Origin: Sphaerulina vaccinii
Taxonomy: Eukaryota > Ascomycota > Dothideomycetes > Mycosphaerellales > Mycosphaerellaceae
Reading direction: 5' to 3'
DNA length: 64,000 bases
Assembly (NCBI GenBank): GCA_022570795.1
Contig: JAKUDP010000028.1
Coordinates: 744,001 to 808,000 of the forward strand
A program made the position numbers and the translations under genes. Shown piece after piece: positions 52,650 through 63,992 of this stretch. Within the stretch, counting starts at the first letter, position 1. Each line of letters opens with the position of its first letter. The notes under the pieces were generated by a model that saw nothing but the letters and a program-made list of their open reading frames with translations, was not told the DNA's origin and did no database searches.

Positions 52650-53441
52650 CTTGAAGACGGTGACAGCGATTGCTGGTCAGGTATTAGCAAGGAATCGAGA
52701 AATGGTGATTTACGTTCGCATGCCTTGACCGGAGAGGAAGTCAGACGAGTCGGTGTCGAGGTCGTGTGGGCGCAGAGGTGGTAGGAGTAGAGTTCTAGAG
52801 GTTCGTCTCAAGGGGTATCTGTTTCAATGGCCAAATCCAGGAGGAGTGTGCACTCGATTAAGGATTGAATCTGAGGGCCACTTTCTGCATTGCAGCTTGA
52901 ATCTTTCGTACAGTCCTCTGTCGGGCGACACAAGCTGTGATCTGATCTCGAAAACGACAATAGATGTTATGGAGGAGGAGCAGTGTTCAATTGTCGACCC
53001 TGAATCTGAGCAGGGATGTCCCTGCCGCTGATTCGGCTTGAACACTACCACGCTAGCGCTACTTTAGTCCGTGCCACACTCCATACTGCACCGTCACTTT
53101 TTCGAGGAGAGAGGTGTAACTCGCACAACATCAACCGACCTCATCACCTCCTGGTCGGTACTTTACATGGAGCAACAGAGGCATGTCAAGATACCAAAAT
53201 CGCGGTCTGAAAGGCACAGGGAAGCCACTCTCTCATCTGAAGGGACATCGGCATTGAAATCGGACTAAGGTCATTAGACTACAACAGACCTCTCCACTTC
53301 TGGCTCCACTCCTGGTAGTCAGATGACAGACAACCGTCTGAGCACTGTCGTATCGTCTACAAGAAGCTCTACTGCATGATCTTGAAGTCCTTAGAGGTAC
53401 CTTGGTCGCACAAGCACTCTGCTCATGAACAGTCATGCCTT
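52650..53441. other. Upstream region of CBK1
   Basis: About 790 bp, reaching the stop of the next minus-strand gene. It has no convincing frame. A long kinase 5' UTR is plausible, as the order GAC/GAG-rich leader suggests. Confidence 0.35.
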
Positions 53442-54323
53442 CTAATGAAGCATTCGATATCCAGACCTTCTTCGCAAAGACCGCTCGGCTGCCTTTGCGA
53501 AGACCTTCGTCAGTCCAGCCTGCTCTGCAACGCGCACGACATGAGTAGCCAGATCTGTATCGTCGAAGGTCTTGGCCAGGATGTGAATGATAACCGGGCA
53601 AGTCTTGGGGCCAACGTCGAACTTGTTGTTGAACTTGTGCGAGATGCAGGTGCAATTCTCTTCGATGAAAAACTTCTTCTCCCACTCCATAGTCTCGAAC
53701 TCATCTACATTCTCTGTACGCTTCTGAAGGTGTGTCTCGCAGTCTTCCGGAATGGTAGAGAGTAGTCGCGGCTCCAGGAGGCAACTATCTGGTGAGACAT
53801 TAGCAAAGAGCATGGTGATTTCTATATGAATCAACTCACTGGTCTTGCAAAATTTGTGGAATACAAGCACTGAGGCGTAGAAGCTCTCGTCCCCCATGAG
53901 GGCATTGACAAAGACATTCATCTTCTCGGCTGAGATGAGATCGCCATTCCCAGGAGCCAAGAAAGACAGGAAAGGTCGCTGCTTGGTTACGTACATCTCC
54001 TTCTTGTCGCAGCATGGACAGTCAACCTCTCTTGGCCCATCGGTGCCTGACGGCTGGCTTGAGAAGGGAAGAAAGCCAAAGTCGTGAAGCTCCAGCAGTC
54101 CAGGAACAAGCGGTAAGGTCTCGTCGTGGATCGGTCCAGCATAGTACGGTGTGAATTCGAACTCGCCACGGAGGTATGCGCGATTGAGCTCAAGGATGCG
54201 CTCCCAGCTATCAGCTTCGTCCCATTCTACTAGGACCTTCTTGTCGCTGCGTGCATACTTCCCAGCTAGGCGTGCTAGAGCGCGATCGTTAGCAGAGACA
54301 GTAGTAGACATCTTGGCACCCAT
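53442..54323 (-). CDS. DUF6919-like protein (2 exons)
   Basis: Exons (minus) are 54323-53840 and 53788-53442. The 51-nt intron (GTGAGT donor, TTGCTAAT branch, CACCAG acceptor) is a multiple of three without stops, so the frame also reads through it. Removing it gives 276 aa. The first ATG in frame is 54323, with 54311 also possible. The block from EADSWERILELNRAYLRGEF through YYAGPIHDETLPLVPGLLELHDFGFLPFSSQP resembles the DUF6919 family known mainly from actinobacteria. A CPCC motif (about residue 100) and several further cysteines follow. No catalytic role is known to me. Family assignment is by recalled pattern only. Confidence 0.65.
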   Translation of the reverse strand: MGAKMSTTVSANDRALARLAGKYARSDKKVLVEWDEADSWERILELNRAYLRGEFEFTPYYAGPIHDETLPLVPGLLELHDFGFLPFSSQPSGTDGPREVDCPCCDKKEMYVTKQRPFLSFLAPGNGDLISAEKMNVFVNALMGDESFYASVLVFHKFCKTSELIHIEITMLFANVSPDSCLLEPRLLSTIPEDCETHLQKRTENVDEFETMEWEKKFFIEENCTCISHKFNNKFDVGPKTCPVIIHILAKTFDDTDLATHVVRVAEQAGLTKVFAKAAERSLRRRSGYRMLH

Positions 54324-55140
54324 GGTGGCAGTGGTTCTTTTCTCCTTGGGGTTGGTTGTTGCACCGACAGTCAACTCTGAGTTACCTTCTTATCCATAGT
54401 TGACACACCGCTCGTCGCTGTTCAGCAAACGAGATCCTTTGAACGAGCTGCAAGGTTGGCAAACGATACTCGGTAACCTGCTTGAAGTGCCTGCCAATCG
54501 CTGAGTCCGCATGTTGAGTCGTCGCGACAGAACGTTAAGCTGTCGGCACCATGTACTGTTAGGCCCTCCAATATCAGCTAGAAGCTCCATCCTCACGGGC
54601 ACGTCTTGAAGGTCTCTGAGAGGGCTCATACGGCGTCAATAGCATATCTCGCAGTCGTAAGGTGACTCCATATTGTTGCGCTTCAATTCTCAACAATGAG
54701 CCAGTTGGCACGAAAATCTCTTCAGAGTAAGGTTGTCTCGATTACACGATGAGACTTCTCCGCTTAATCGTGACCACTTTTGCCATATTGGACATCTTGC
54801 TCTTCCGCTCAGCAGCTTGAAGTCTTCCGCGGGACCGGAGTATGCATGGCGGCTGGGTACCTATGCATGCAGCTGTCTGAAGAAGCGATGTCAGCGACAC
54901 TCTCTGGATGTCATCATATACTGCGGCAATGGGTTGTCAAAGTCTTCATGTGCTCGTGGTGTTGAAGAAGTAGAGAGGGACGTGGTGGAGCCAAACTCAA
55001 AGCACTTCCAGTGGTACAGTACAGTACAGTCATCATCATCTGCTAGCATAGCTCTTGCCAGCACTTGCGCCTGATCATTAAGTACATTAAGTCTCCAACC
55101 AAATCTTCGCCATCTCAGATCGCCAGTACGCAATATCGAT
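54324..55140. other. Divergent promoter region, DUF6919-like and stomatin-like genes
   Basis: About 820 bp. A plus-strand frame at 54733-55074 has no domain. No RNA or repeat was recognised. Confidence 0.4.
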
Positions 55141-56490
55141 ATGGCGTCAACAACCAAGGCCATAGCGCCCGCGATGGCAGCGCTCAGGGCGACACGACCG
55201 AACCTCTCTCGCCGCTCGATGGCAGTCCTCCAGAACTCACGATATCCCGACATCTTCACAACGCAGCGAACCTTCTCAACAACTCCACAGCATGGCCTAC
55301 CTCGAGGTGCTGAGAGCATGTTTGGCTCATCCGCAAATGCTGGACCAAGCACATATTTCCAACGATCGAGCTTGCCCGCGAATACTGTGGTTAAATTTGT
55401 GCCACAACAGACTGCCTGGATCGTTGAGCGAATGGGAAAGTTCAGTCGCATATTACAGCCCGGACTGGCCATACTTGTGCCTGTCATCGATCGCATAGCC
55501 TACGTCAAGAGCTTGAAAGAGAATGCAATGGAAATACCCTCGCAAAGTGCTATTACAGCGGACAACGTTACGCTAGGCATAGACGGTGTTCTGTATACGC
55601 GAGTGATGGACCCATACAAGGCCAGCTACGGTGTGGAAGACGCAGACTATGCCATCTCACAATTGGCACAGACCACTATGCGAAGTGAGATTGGTCAGTT
55701 GACACTGGATCACGTTTTGGTAAGCAGTAAATGTCTCTGTGAGCTCAAGCCTGCTACGATAGCGAGCTCGCAGACAGACATGCTGAAAGCATACTCACCT
55801 TTTCAGAGATACTTACTTACCTTCTACTAGAAAGAGCGCGCGGCACTCAATACAAACATTACACAGGCCATCAACGAAGCAGCTGCTGACTGGGGAGTAA
55901 GATGTTTGCGTTACGAGATCAGGGACATTCACGCGCCTGGGCCTGTGGTAGAGGCCATGCACAGACAAGTGACTGCAGAACGAAGCAAGCGTGCTGAGAT
56001 TCTCGAATCCGAAGGTCAGAGGCAATCCGCCATCAACATCGCCGAGGGAAGGAAACAGAGCGTTATTCTAGCATCAGAGGCTATCAGGGCCGAGCAAATT
56101 AACGCCGCTTCGGGAGAAGCCGAGGCGATTGAGCTCAAGGCAAACGCGACTGCCCGCGGAATCGACGCCGTAGCGAAGAGCTTGACCGACGGCAAGCAGG
56201 CAGCGCAGGGCGCAGTTTCCCTAAGCGTGGCTGAGAAGTATGTGGAGGCCTTTGGCAAGCTTGCTAAAGAAGGCACGTCGGTCGTAGTGCCTGGAAACGT
56301 TGGCGATATTGGTGGCATGATCGCGACTGCCATGTCTGTCTACGGAAACGTCAGCCAGGCGCAAGCAAAAGTGCAGGCACAGAAGCTGATTACGGACGAT
56401 GCTGCTGCCACGGAGAGCCAGGCTCAGGATAAGGACTCCATCCAGAAGAGCGTTCTCGAGAGCTTCGAGCGTACGAAAGAAAGGCATTGA
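55141..56490 (+). CDS. Mitochondrial stomatin-like protein (SLP2/STOML2 type, 2 exons)
   Basis: Exons 55141-55719 and 55831-56490 (111-nt intron, in phase) give 412 aa. An Arg/Ser/Ala-rich N-terminus ending near RTFSTTPQHG looks like a mitochondrial presequence. The SPFH (prohibitin-like) domain starts at VVKFVPQQTAWIVERMGKF. It includes DNVTLGIDGVLYTRVMDPYKASYGVED and, across the splice, LTLDHVLKERAALNTNIT. A coiled-coil tail with AERSKRAEILESEG follows. Such proteins scaffold cardiolipin-rich inner-membrane domains and stabilise respiratory complexes and proteases. Closeness to STOML2 rather than plasma-membrane stomatin rests on the presequence and the DIHAPG motif. Confidence 0.9.
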
Positions 56491-57064
56491 TCTCCGCCCG
56501 GAACTGGATGACTGAGCCCTCGAGAGCGGAACGGCAGCTCCAGGGCATATCAATCCGAGAACCGGAGATACTTTCTTATCGACATGTCTAGCAAGGCGTT
56601 ATGGTGGGGCTTCGGAAGGCGATAGCATTTGCATGCGAAGCTGCGAGAAAAGCGGCATGACTTTACATTCAACTCAATGGTATGGCTCAACAGCCAATGT
56701 AGAAATACTGTACAATCACAACTTCCATTTTTGGACTAATGGTCTCGACTTCTCCTTGAAAAAGTATTGACCGCGCTACTTGAAGCAGGCTCAATCTGCT
56801 AATACACTGTTGACTGGAGACAGAGAGCTCGTCGTCCTGCGATTCCAAAGCACACTCTGCGCGCTCTCGCTACAAGGTACTCAACATTAGAAGTTGATGT
56901 GAAGAAGGCGGCTGCTGACAGTAGTAGTCCAAGCAAGCCGAAGAAGAAGGACATTAATGCGAAACAGAAGAATACGCTTTTAACGTACTTTAAGAAGGGT
57001 GACAACGACAACAGTAGATGAGGTAGCAGGCGTCACTACAGTAATATGTTCATCGTGATACTAT
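56491..57064. other. Convergent intergenic region with an orphan exon-like frame
   Basis: About 570 bp between two convergent genes. It is mostly non-coding, but 56803-57021 on the plus strand holds a lysine-rich frame ending in NTLLTYFKKGD. It is preceded by a TGCTAAT...GACAG sequence like an intron 3' end (see findings). No start codon or upstream exon was found. Confidence 0.4.
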
Positions 57065-60000
57065 CTATTCCTTCTTCTCATCCATCGTATCAATAGAAGA
57101 ATCATCCTCACTTTCCCGATCTTTGACATGAAAGCTGAAATCAATCACTCCCACCAAAGTCTTGACATGCCTGTACACAATCTCGTTAGCCGCAGTTCCC
57201 TACCAGGAAGGTGATATTTGAAAACTCACCTCATAATCTTCTCAACATCATCATCAATACACTGCGCACAAATCTGTATAACCGCAAAAGCAGAATACTC
57301 CGGCTCAGCAATATGTCTCACAGACAAGATATCCCGATCGATAGCTTCCAAATTCTTCACATATCGAGCATGTTCAGGTATAGCCAAATAAGGCGGTAAA
57401 GCCCTCCCTCCAGAAATACTCGAAGATAACAAAGATAATAGGCTGGTGAGTTGGTGAGATGTCGCGTTAATGGATCCGAGCAATTTGCGGAAATCGGTCG
57501 CCCATTCTGAATCTTCGGAGGAGGAGGAGAAGGTCCGGCTCGCGTAGGCTATGAGACTTGTATATTGCAAAACGCGTTGAATGCATTCAATCAGTCCCGT
57601 ATATTCCGCATGAGGAAACCTCCCACCAACTCTGATCTGAAATTTCGAGAAAGCGGAATTTTGTTGCAAAGTAGTCAAAAGAGTCAGCGTCTTCGTAAAA
57701 ACAACATTTCTCGCTTTTTCCAGATGAAAAGCTCGAGAACCTTTGACGTTTTCATCGCCGTCGAGTTTTTGTACGCGGGCTCGGACCAGTTCGTGGACGA
57801 CTGAGGAGAGGTTTGCGAGCATGTAGAGGGCTGCTCCGACGTCTTTGCGGAGTTCGGTGGATTCTGAGACGGGGTAGGGGAAGATTGTCCAGAAGTAGGC
57901 GACTGCGAGACCACCGCAGACTGTTGCGAGGCGGTAGGGGGCGAGGAGGTAGGTTGGGTAGGCGGGTTGGCCGTTTGATTCGCTGACTGTGATGCCGACT
58001 ACTCTTGTTTGGAGCTCGTAGCCGACGACGAGGATGGCTGTGACGATCTGTATATCATGTCAGTAATGATAAGAGTATGAGGTATGACAGGGAACTTACT
58101 GAGATGATTCCAGCTACCAGCAGCGTCTTCTGCTTCAACAGTATGTAGAAAGCCAGGAACATCCATAACCAGAGGAAGACAATCACACCAGCTGTCTTTC
58201 CATCCACGATATACCAGATGATGTACGAAGCGACCATAGCGATGAACGTACCAGCTATCCGGAGTGCAAAAGACCAAGTAGATTGTCCGGCAGTCCTGGT
58301 CATGGAAATAGGAACCATAATCATGGCCCACAGAAGACGGTTCTGCAGAAAGAACGTCTGAGTGTCTCCAAGGTAGCAGATAATCGCAATACTCATCGTC
58401 GCACAAGCAACACGGAATCCAAAGGCAGAAGAATCACTTCTCAAAGCTCGTGGAATCAATCTAATGCCTTCGCCAATTTTCTCCCAGGTATTTCTGGCCG
58501 GGAGATGCTCAGGATCTTTCGATCTGCCAAAGGATTCTCCAAGGTCGAGTATTCTGCCCGTGTTCAGATCTGCAGTCAAGAGATCGTCATCATGGTAGTC
58601 TTCTCGTCCGAAAGCTGCTCGAATCCACTTTTTGAAAGTCTTTGCTCCTGGTACGATGAAGCGAGTCTTCTTCAAGGCGCCTTCTTGCTTTCGTTGATCG
58701 GCATAGAGCACGAGCTCCAAGGCTGCTTGGCCCGCTTTCCATAACAGGTGATGAACATAGAGACCAAAGAAGAGTTGACGCTGATTACGCTCCCGGGCGT
58801 GCTCGATTCGGGTATCGTATTGCTCAGGTCTGGTAAATGTGGAATCGAAGAAATTCGGAGGGATATCAATGTCGTGCTGGTGACACCACTCTTCGAGAGT
58901 CTGCTTCTTGTACTCGTAGAATCGATCCAGTTGCTTGCGAAAGCCTTCGGCGAAACCAGGTGTGCCAGGTACAGGATCGAGACTCGCACTTTCCTCATCC
59001 TTTTCCTTCTTCTTTGGTGGCTTCGTCAGTTCCAGAGTGAGTAGCACATGCTGGAAAGCAGAGTTCAGAGCAGCACTCATGAACGCAACGGGTTCATGTA
59101 GACTCTTCATGAGCTGATGCAGATTGTCGATCTGGTTTCGCTTCGTCTTCTTCTCCTGCTCACTGGGATCAGTATTCTGCCACCCGGACTCCTCAGCTCG
59201 ACGTTGAAGGATATCGAGCACGGCGCTCAAGCCGATTATGGGTGTCAGGATGAATCGCATACGCTTCCAGATCTCGCCAATGTCCTTTGGACCCAGCTTC
59301 CCAAATGCTATCTCCCTTTTCGCGAAGTTGATGTCAGTTGGCATCTTAGTGTGCAATTCGTAAATCTTCTGCAAGGTTCCTTTCAGCTTCTTGCCTTGTG
59401 CAGTGACTAGAAGTGGCTTTGTTCCGGATTCGCCGTTGAGTTTTTTGTGACTATGCCTGTCCAAGTCTGGTGGCGATGCATCTGTTTCGGGCTCCCATTC
59501 TTCTAGGCTCGCGAGATATGCAGCTTCCAGCTTCAGCAAGCCGCCGAGACCATTGAGATATCCAGCCATCTCCTTGAAGACCACCTTGCGTGAGGACACC
59601 GGGAAAACAAGAAAAGAGACTGCTGTCGCGAGTGCGAATCCTGTTAGGAACGCTTCGATGAGGCGCTCCATGAAGCTGATAGCATAGGTCATGCTCGGGA
59701 ATTGTGTTCCTGTCACCCATTAGACCGTTCCAAAGCACCATGTGGTAAGCAAGTACACACCGTAAGTCAGCGACACTATAGAGAAGATGGAGTAGATTAT
59801 CACCGGAAACTGGAATTGAGGCAAAGCACTGCGAAGCACATTCACCAGATAAGTCTGGAAGAACAGCCAGACTGCAAGTACTGCAGAAGAACTTGAGTTA
59901 TATCCTGTTGGCGAAGCGCCTGGTGGAGTCGTGTGCAGACGTGCTTGGATGCCGCAGTATAGAGATAAGAGACAGACTGCTGCTCCTACACACACTGCGA

Positions 60001-60445
60001 GTACATTCAGAGACCTGTCACGTATCAGCAGAGTCCACTGTGATGAACGAAGTATTGCTAAATGTCTCCTTGCAGTCTTGACAGCATAGTGTGTAGCTCG
60101 GAGAGGTACTCACATCGTCTGAACGAACATGCCTCGAGGCATAATACACATGCCCATGACAGAAGTAATGGCGACCAGATACCCAAGTGTCGAATATACA
60201 CCAGCGACCGCATCACTCTGATACATCGCAATGGCAATCGTGGGTGGTAATGAAGCCTTGAACATCATCATAACGGTTGGGACATCGAGATCAAGCTTCT
60301 GCCAAAGCTGCTTGATCTTGTTTGGCTTCTTGGGAGTTGCTGCATCCTTATTTCCAGCACTTTGACTGGCATTCTTCGCTTCGCTGGAGGATGAGCTTTC
60401 TGTCGTATCGTTGTTCGGTCGAGCATCTTGCTGTTGGGTTGCCAT
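57065..60445 (-). CDS. ArAE_2/DUF2421-type membrane transporter (FUSC-like, 5 exons)
   Basis: Exons (minus) are 60445-60114, 60014-59761, 59709-58100, 58047-57230 and 57170-57065. The introns are 99, 51, 52 and 59 nt and all phases agree, giving 1039 aa. An acidic cytosolic N-terminus and about six membrane helices (residues about 60-260) match the ArAE_2_N region. A long soluble segment with KELHTKMP-type helices comes next, then a second membrane block (about 640-790: FGFRVACATMSIAIICYLG, WAMIMVPISMT) and a C-terminal DUF2421 domain. The two-block layout is shared with bacterial aromatic-acid exporters and plant ALMT channels. Fungal members include Bre4, linked to brefeldin A sensitivity. 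Substrate unknown. Confidence 0.85.
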
Positions 60446-61009
60446 TGTGGCAAGCTCTTCGCACTCGGTGGCACCCCAGTGTGTTTAGGTCGTTTCAGAC
60501 GAACATGGCGACCGCACGCTTTTCTTCTCTTCTCTTCGGCAGGGCTACAGTTGTTTCGGGTCCGAGCAATAATGTTATTGTATATGGTCTGCACTCTGCA
60601 AGGATCGGTGAGCTGAGCAGGAATTGGAGATGCGTCAAAAGAAACCAATCAACATTGGCAGTAAGCTTTTGAGCTGCACCGCTCTTGGTTAGAAGAGTCG
60701 GTCGTGAGGGTGTCCGCGGACCGATCTTTGACACTTGGTAAGACATGTGGCGGCTTAGTCATTGCGTTATGCAGGTTGTGCAGATGTTGGTTTTTATTGA
60801 AGGGCCAACTGTTGTGCTGGAGGTAGGTTGTTCTGATGGGCTTTGCTTGAACGGATAGACACGACTGCTGGAGATGATGTTGTATTTGTGCCTGCGGTAG
60901 GCTCAATGACCTGACCATGAGTAGCTTACTGTATAGCTCTCCGCTGAAGGCATGTAGTCAGACAAAACCAAGGTATCATGAAGTATGAAAGTCGCGCTGC
61001 GGCTCAAAT
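60446..61009. other. Intergenic, transporter promoter and GRX3/4 3' side
   Basis: About 560 bp. No convincing frame. It should contain the transporter's 5' leader. Confidence 0.4.
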
Positions 61010-61945
61010 CTATGCAGTCAAACCTGGTCCGCCCTTCTTAACGACGTACTCTTGCATGAACTCTGGATTGTTGTCGAACTCTTCCTTCAGCTATAGACAT
61101 TGTGTTAGCAATAGTTCCTCGTCTGCGCGCATGGACTCGTAACTTACGATGTCTAGTCCACCAACGAGTTCTCCATCACAGTACACCTGTGGGAAGGTCG
61201 GCCAGTCGCTGAAATCTTTCAAGCCCTGCCTGACCTCATCATCGGCTAGGATGTTGAAGAAGCCATACCGCACGCCCTTCTCCCTAAGAATGCTGACAGT
61301 CTGTCTCGAGAAGCCACACTGAGGCGCGGATGGAGTTCCCTTCATGAACAGCATAACAGGTGCAGCCTTGACAAGCTCGCTCAGCCTCTTGTTCAGGTCT
61401 TCTGTGCTTTGCTCTCCATTCACATAACCCTCTGTGCTTTCTGGCGCGGTCTTCTGTTCGCTGGAGTCTGGCTTGTATTGTGATAGCGATCCACTGTTTG
61501 CAGCGTTTGTACCGCCCATGGCAGTGTGCTTGTCTTGCTCCTGTCTTGTCACAGTCTGCTTTGGAGGCAATCTCGCACTGGTGATCCCGTCGCCTGCCAC
61601 ATGTCTCTCCACAGCTGTCCGGATCTTGTGCGCATCTGTGCCGGTAACCTGATCCAGTACCTTGCCATCTTTCTGCAACACAACGATCGGCACCTGGGAA
61701 ACCTCATAGCGCTCGCTGATCTCCGACAGCTCTTCTGCGTCCAGGCTGAGGAATTCTATTTGAGGCGGCGATGTCGGTTGGTATGTGGTTGCGAGCGTCG
61801 TCAAGATGGTAGTCACCTGCTTGCATGGTTCGGCCCATGGAGCGTGGAAGTAGATGACTGCTAATGTGGTCGCGGGGAGCTTTGCGACAGCCTGGTCAAA
61901 GGCCTGCTCCGACTCGATGTTCTGGAGTTGAGACCCGGAGGCCAT
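61010..61945 (-). CDS. GRX4: Monothiol glutaredoxin Grx3/Grx4 (2 exons)
   Basis: Exons (minus) are 61945-61148 and 61090-61010 (57-nt intron, TGCTAAC branch), giving 292 aa. The frame reads on into the intron, hiding the true end, LKEEFDNNPEF...GGPGLTA. The thioredoxin-like domain (about 10-120) has WAEPC (Cys41). A Ser/Gln-rich linker is followed by the glutaredoxin domain with CGFS (Cys210), WPTFPQVY and GGLDI. Proteins of this layout bind a bridging [2Fe-2S] cluster with glutathione and partner Bol2/Fra2. They deliver iron to the CIA machinery (see NAR1) and regulate iron-responsive factors such as HapX/SreA. The ATG at 62326 belongs to a leader. Confidence 0.95.
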
Positions 61946-62300
61946 GGTTGCGATTTGATTGTGGAAAGGAATGATGGCGACTTTCTTTCCTATTCTCTGC
62001 GTGAAGGAGTGGGAGAGTGAGAGTGAGAGAAGGGGTGTATCGATTGCGCGATTGATGATGGAGTGGGAGAGTGAGAGTGAGAGAAGGGGTGTATCGATTG
62101 CGCGATTGATGATGATACAACGTTGTAAGTGGGGGATGTGACGGACATGGTCGATTCGCCTCCAAAAAGGTGGTTTGGCGCTAGTGAGGATCAGATAAGA
62201 TCTTCGAGAAAAAGTCCAACTGAGCTGGGCTGGAGACACACACGAGCACTTCTTCTCACAGCACAGCGCGATATACAACAACCAGAGTAAACAGATCATC
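61946..62300. promoter_or_regulatory. Bidirectional promoter GRX3/4 and RPF2
   Basis: The 355 bp between the two divergent start codons must carry both 5' leaders. A 54-bp tandem duplication (listed separately) occupies the third nearest the glutaredoxin gene. Confidence 0.5.
62006..62113. repeat. Perfect 54-bp tandem duplication (2 copies)
   Basis: Copies 62006-62059 and 62060-62113 are identical. Each has a GGAGTGGGAGAGTGAGAGTG purine tract, then TATCGATTGCGCGATTGATGAT. The second half includes ATCGATTGCGCGATTGAT, an imperfect palindrome. It lies 61-168 bp upstream of the glutaredoxin start codon, so it may be within its 5' UTR or core promoter. Confidence 0.92.
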
Positions 62301-63356
62301 ATGTCCCTCCCGATCCGCGAGATCAAGCCGAAGAGCGCAAAGACGAAGCGCTATCTCGACAATAAAGGACCGCAAGTCAAGGAACACGACAAGACGACGT
62401 TGTTCCTGCGCTACACGACCTGCTCCGAAATTGTGCAACTCGTGCTCAAGGACCTCAGTCGCATCAAGGAGCCGCTGACTGTCAAGTTCACCAAGAAGAA
62501 CGACAAACATCCCTTCGAAGATGCCACGAGTTTCGAGTTCTGGGCCGACAAGAACGACACGAGTCTGATGGTCTATGGCTCGCACAGCAAGAAACGCCCA
62601 CACTGCCTGACTCTGATGCGCATGTTTGGGTATAAACTGCTGGACATGCTGGAGTTGTTGATCGATCCGGATACATTCAGGAGTCTGTCACAGTTCAAGA
62701 ACGCCAAAGCCGCCGTGGGCCTGAAGCCACTTCTCTCCTTCTCCGGCAGCGCATTCGAATCTCCTATCCAAAATGACTACACACTCGCAAAGTCGCTGTT
62801 ACTCGATATGTTCAAGGGGCCAAACACGGACAAGGTGGATGTGGAGGGTTTAAAGTACATGATTCACTTCAGTGTAGATGAGGAAGAGCAGGAAGATGTG
62901 AAGCCACAGATACACATGCGATCTTACTTGATCAGCTCGAGGAAGGGTCAGAATCAGAATCTACCCAAGATCGCAGTGGAAGAGATGGGTCCAAGGATCG
63001 ACTTCAGAATTGGGAGAAGACAGGATGCTGATGCAGACATGTTGAAGGAAGCCATGAAGAAGGCAAAGACTACGGAGGTGAGTTCACAAATGACAAATGC
63101 TGCGCCGCTCGATCATATAACTAACTGTAAAACCCAGGCCAAGACAAAGAAGAACATCGAGACCGACATGGTGGGAGACAAGATCGGACGTATTCACACC
63201 GGTCGTCAAGATCTCAGCCAGTTGCAGACGAGAAAGATGAAGGGTCTGAAACGCAGCAGAGATGTCCCTGATGACGACGGAGATGTGGATATGAGCGACG
63301 ACGACAATGGAGGTGTACCTCTGCCCACAGATAAGCGGGCGAGAGTCGAGGCGTGA
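62301..63356 (+). CDS. RPF2: Ribosome biogenesis protein Rpf2 (Brix domain, 2 exons)
   Basis: Exons 62301-63077 and 63138-63356. The 60-nt intron (GTGAGT donor, AACTAAC branch, CCCAG acceptor) is in frame without stops and is easily missed. Spliced length is 331 aa. The Brix domain runs from about residue 30 (TTLFLRYTTCSEIVQLVLKDL) through PFEDATSFEFWADKNDTSLMVYGSHSKKRPHCLTLMRMF to about 245 (VEEMGPRIDFRIGR). A Lys/Asp-rich nucleolar tail includes GRIHTGRQDLSQLQTRKMKGLKRSR. Rpf2 with Rrs1 loads the 5S RNP into pre-60S particles. It shares a divergent promoter with GRX3/4. Confidence 0.95.
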   Translation: MSLPIREIKPKSAKTKRYLDNKGPQVKEHDKTTLFLRYTTCSEIVQLVLKDLSRIKEPLTVKFTKKNDKHPFEDATSFEFWADKNDTSLMVYGSHSKKRPHCLTLMRMFGYKLLDMLELLIDPDTFRSLSQFKNAKAAVGLKPLLSFSGSAFESPIQNDYTLAKSLLLDMFKGPNTDKVDVEGLKYMIHFSVDEEEQEDVKPQIHMRSYLISSRKGQNQNLPKIAVEEMGPRIDFRIGRRQDADADMLKEAMKKAKTTEVSSQMTNAAPLDHITNCKTQAKTKKNIETDMVGDKIGRIHTGRQDLSQLQTRKMKGLKRSRDVPDDDGDVDMSDDDNGGVPLPTDKRARVEA

Positions 63357-63677
63357 GCATCCGTCGATGTGAGATTTCTGTGACTTGAATTCGCGTTCGA
63401 GCGTGGCGTTCGGGATGTGAGGGCTCAGATCTTGATATTTGCTGTCGGAAGAAGTGCTGTACATGCAGTATCGCAGTATGTATGATGGCAAGTGTGAACA
63501 GAGAGCTAATATGCCAATCAGTACTTTTTGACTTTTGGGCAGGATTTTAGTCCTTTCACGCTACGCGCACCTTTCTCTTCTCACCACCGAAATGCTATGC
63601 TCTAATCCAATATATGCATTGCATGGGAGTATCTTTAATCCTAGCACTCACTACCTCACAGCAACCACCTACGAATA
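63357..63677. other. RPF2 3' region
   Basis: About 320 bp. Nothing was recognised beyond the expected 3' UTR. Confidence 0.4.
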
Positions 63678-63992
63678 ATGTCCAACTCTCCAATAACAAG
63701 CCCTTATCCCTCTGCCAATCAATATCTCCTCGACAATGAAACCCAGGTCCAACCAGCCATCGACTTCCTCCGTCTAAGATGGTGTTTCCTCCCCACAATC
63801 TCCTCCTCAATCCACGTCCTAGCCGACGCAAAAAATCCCAATTCGCCTCAAGAACCATACCAGGCCAGAGAAACTGAGGACCTACACCCCATATCCACCA
63901 GTCCCACAACCTCACCTCCAATTGAACACCGCAATCACTGTAACGATCAACCGCCTCGAAATCTACCAAGAAGACCGGCTCGACATCCATAA
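63678..63992 (+). CDS. Possible hypothetical protein at the right edge
   Basis: An ATG after a C/A-rich leader opens a frame starting MSNSPITSPYPSANQYLLDN. It contains a plausibly folded AIDFLRLRWCFLPTISSSI stretch and then Pro/Thr-rich sequence, stopping at the very edge. An intron inside it and continuation beyond the window are likely if it is a gene. A 131-aa minus-strand frame overlaps it and is Trp/Gly-rich and unlikely. No family was recognised. Confidence 0.3.
   Translation: MSNSPITSPYPSANQYLLDNETQVQPAIDFLRLRWCFLPTISSSIHVLADAKNPNSPQEPYQARETEDLHPISTSPTTSPPIEHRNHCNDQPPRNLPRRPARHP

Noticed and set aside
61946..62326. 127-residue N-terminal extension of GRX3/4 through the duplicated repeat
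   Set aside because: It crosses the tandem duplication, giving a repeated IINRAIDTPLLSLSLSHS peptide with no targeting logic; the thioredoxin-domain start at 61945 fits the family.
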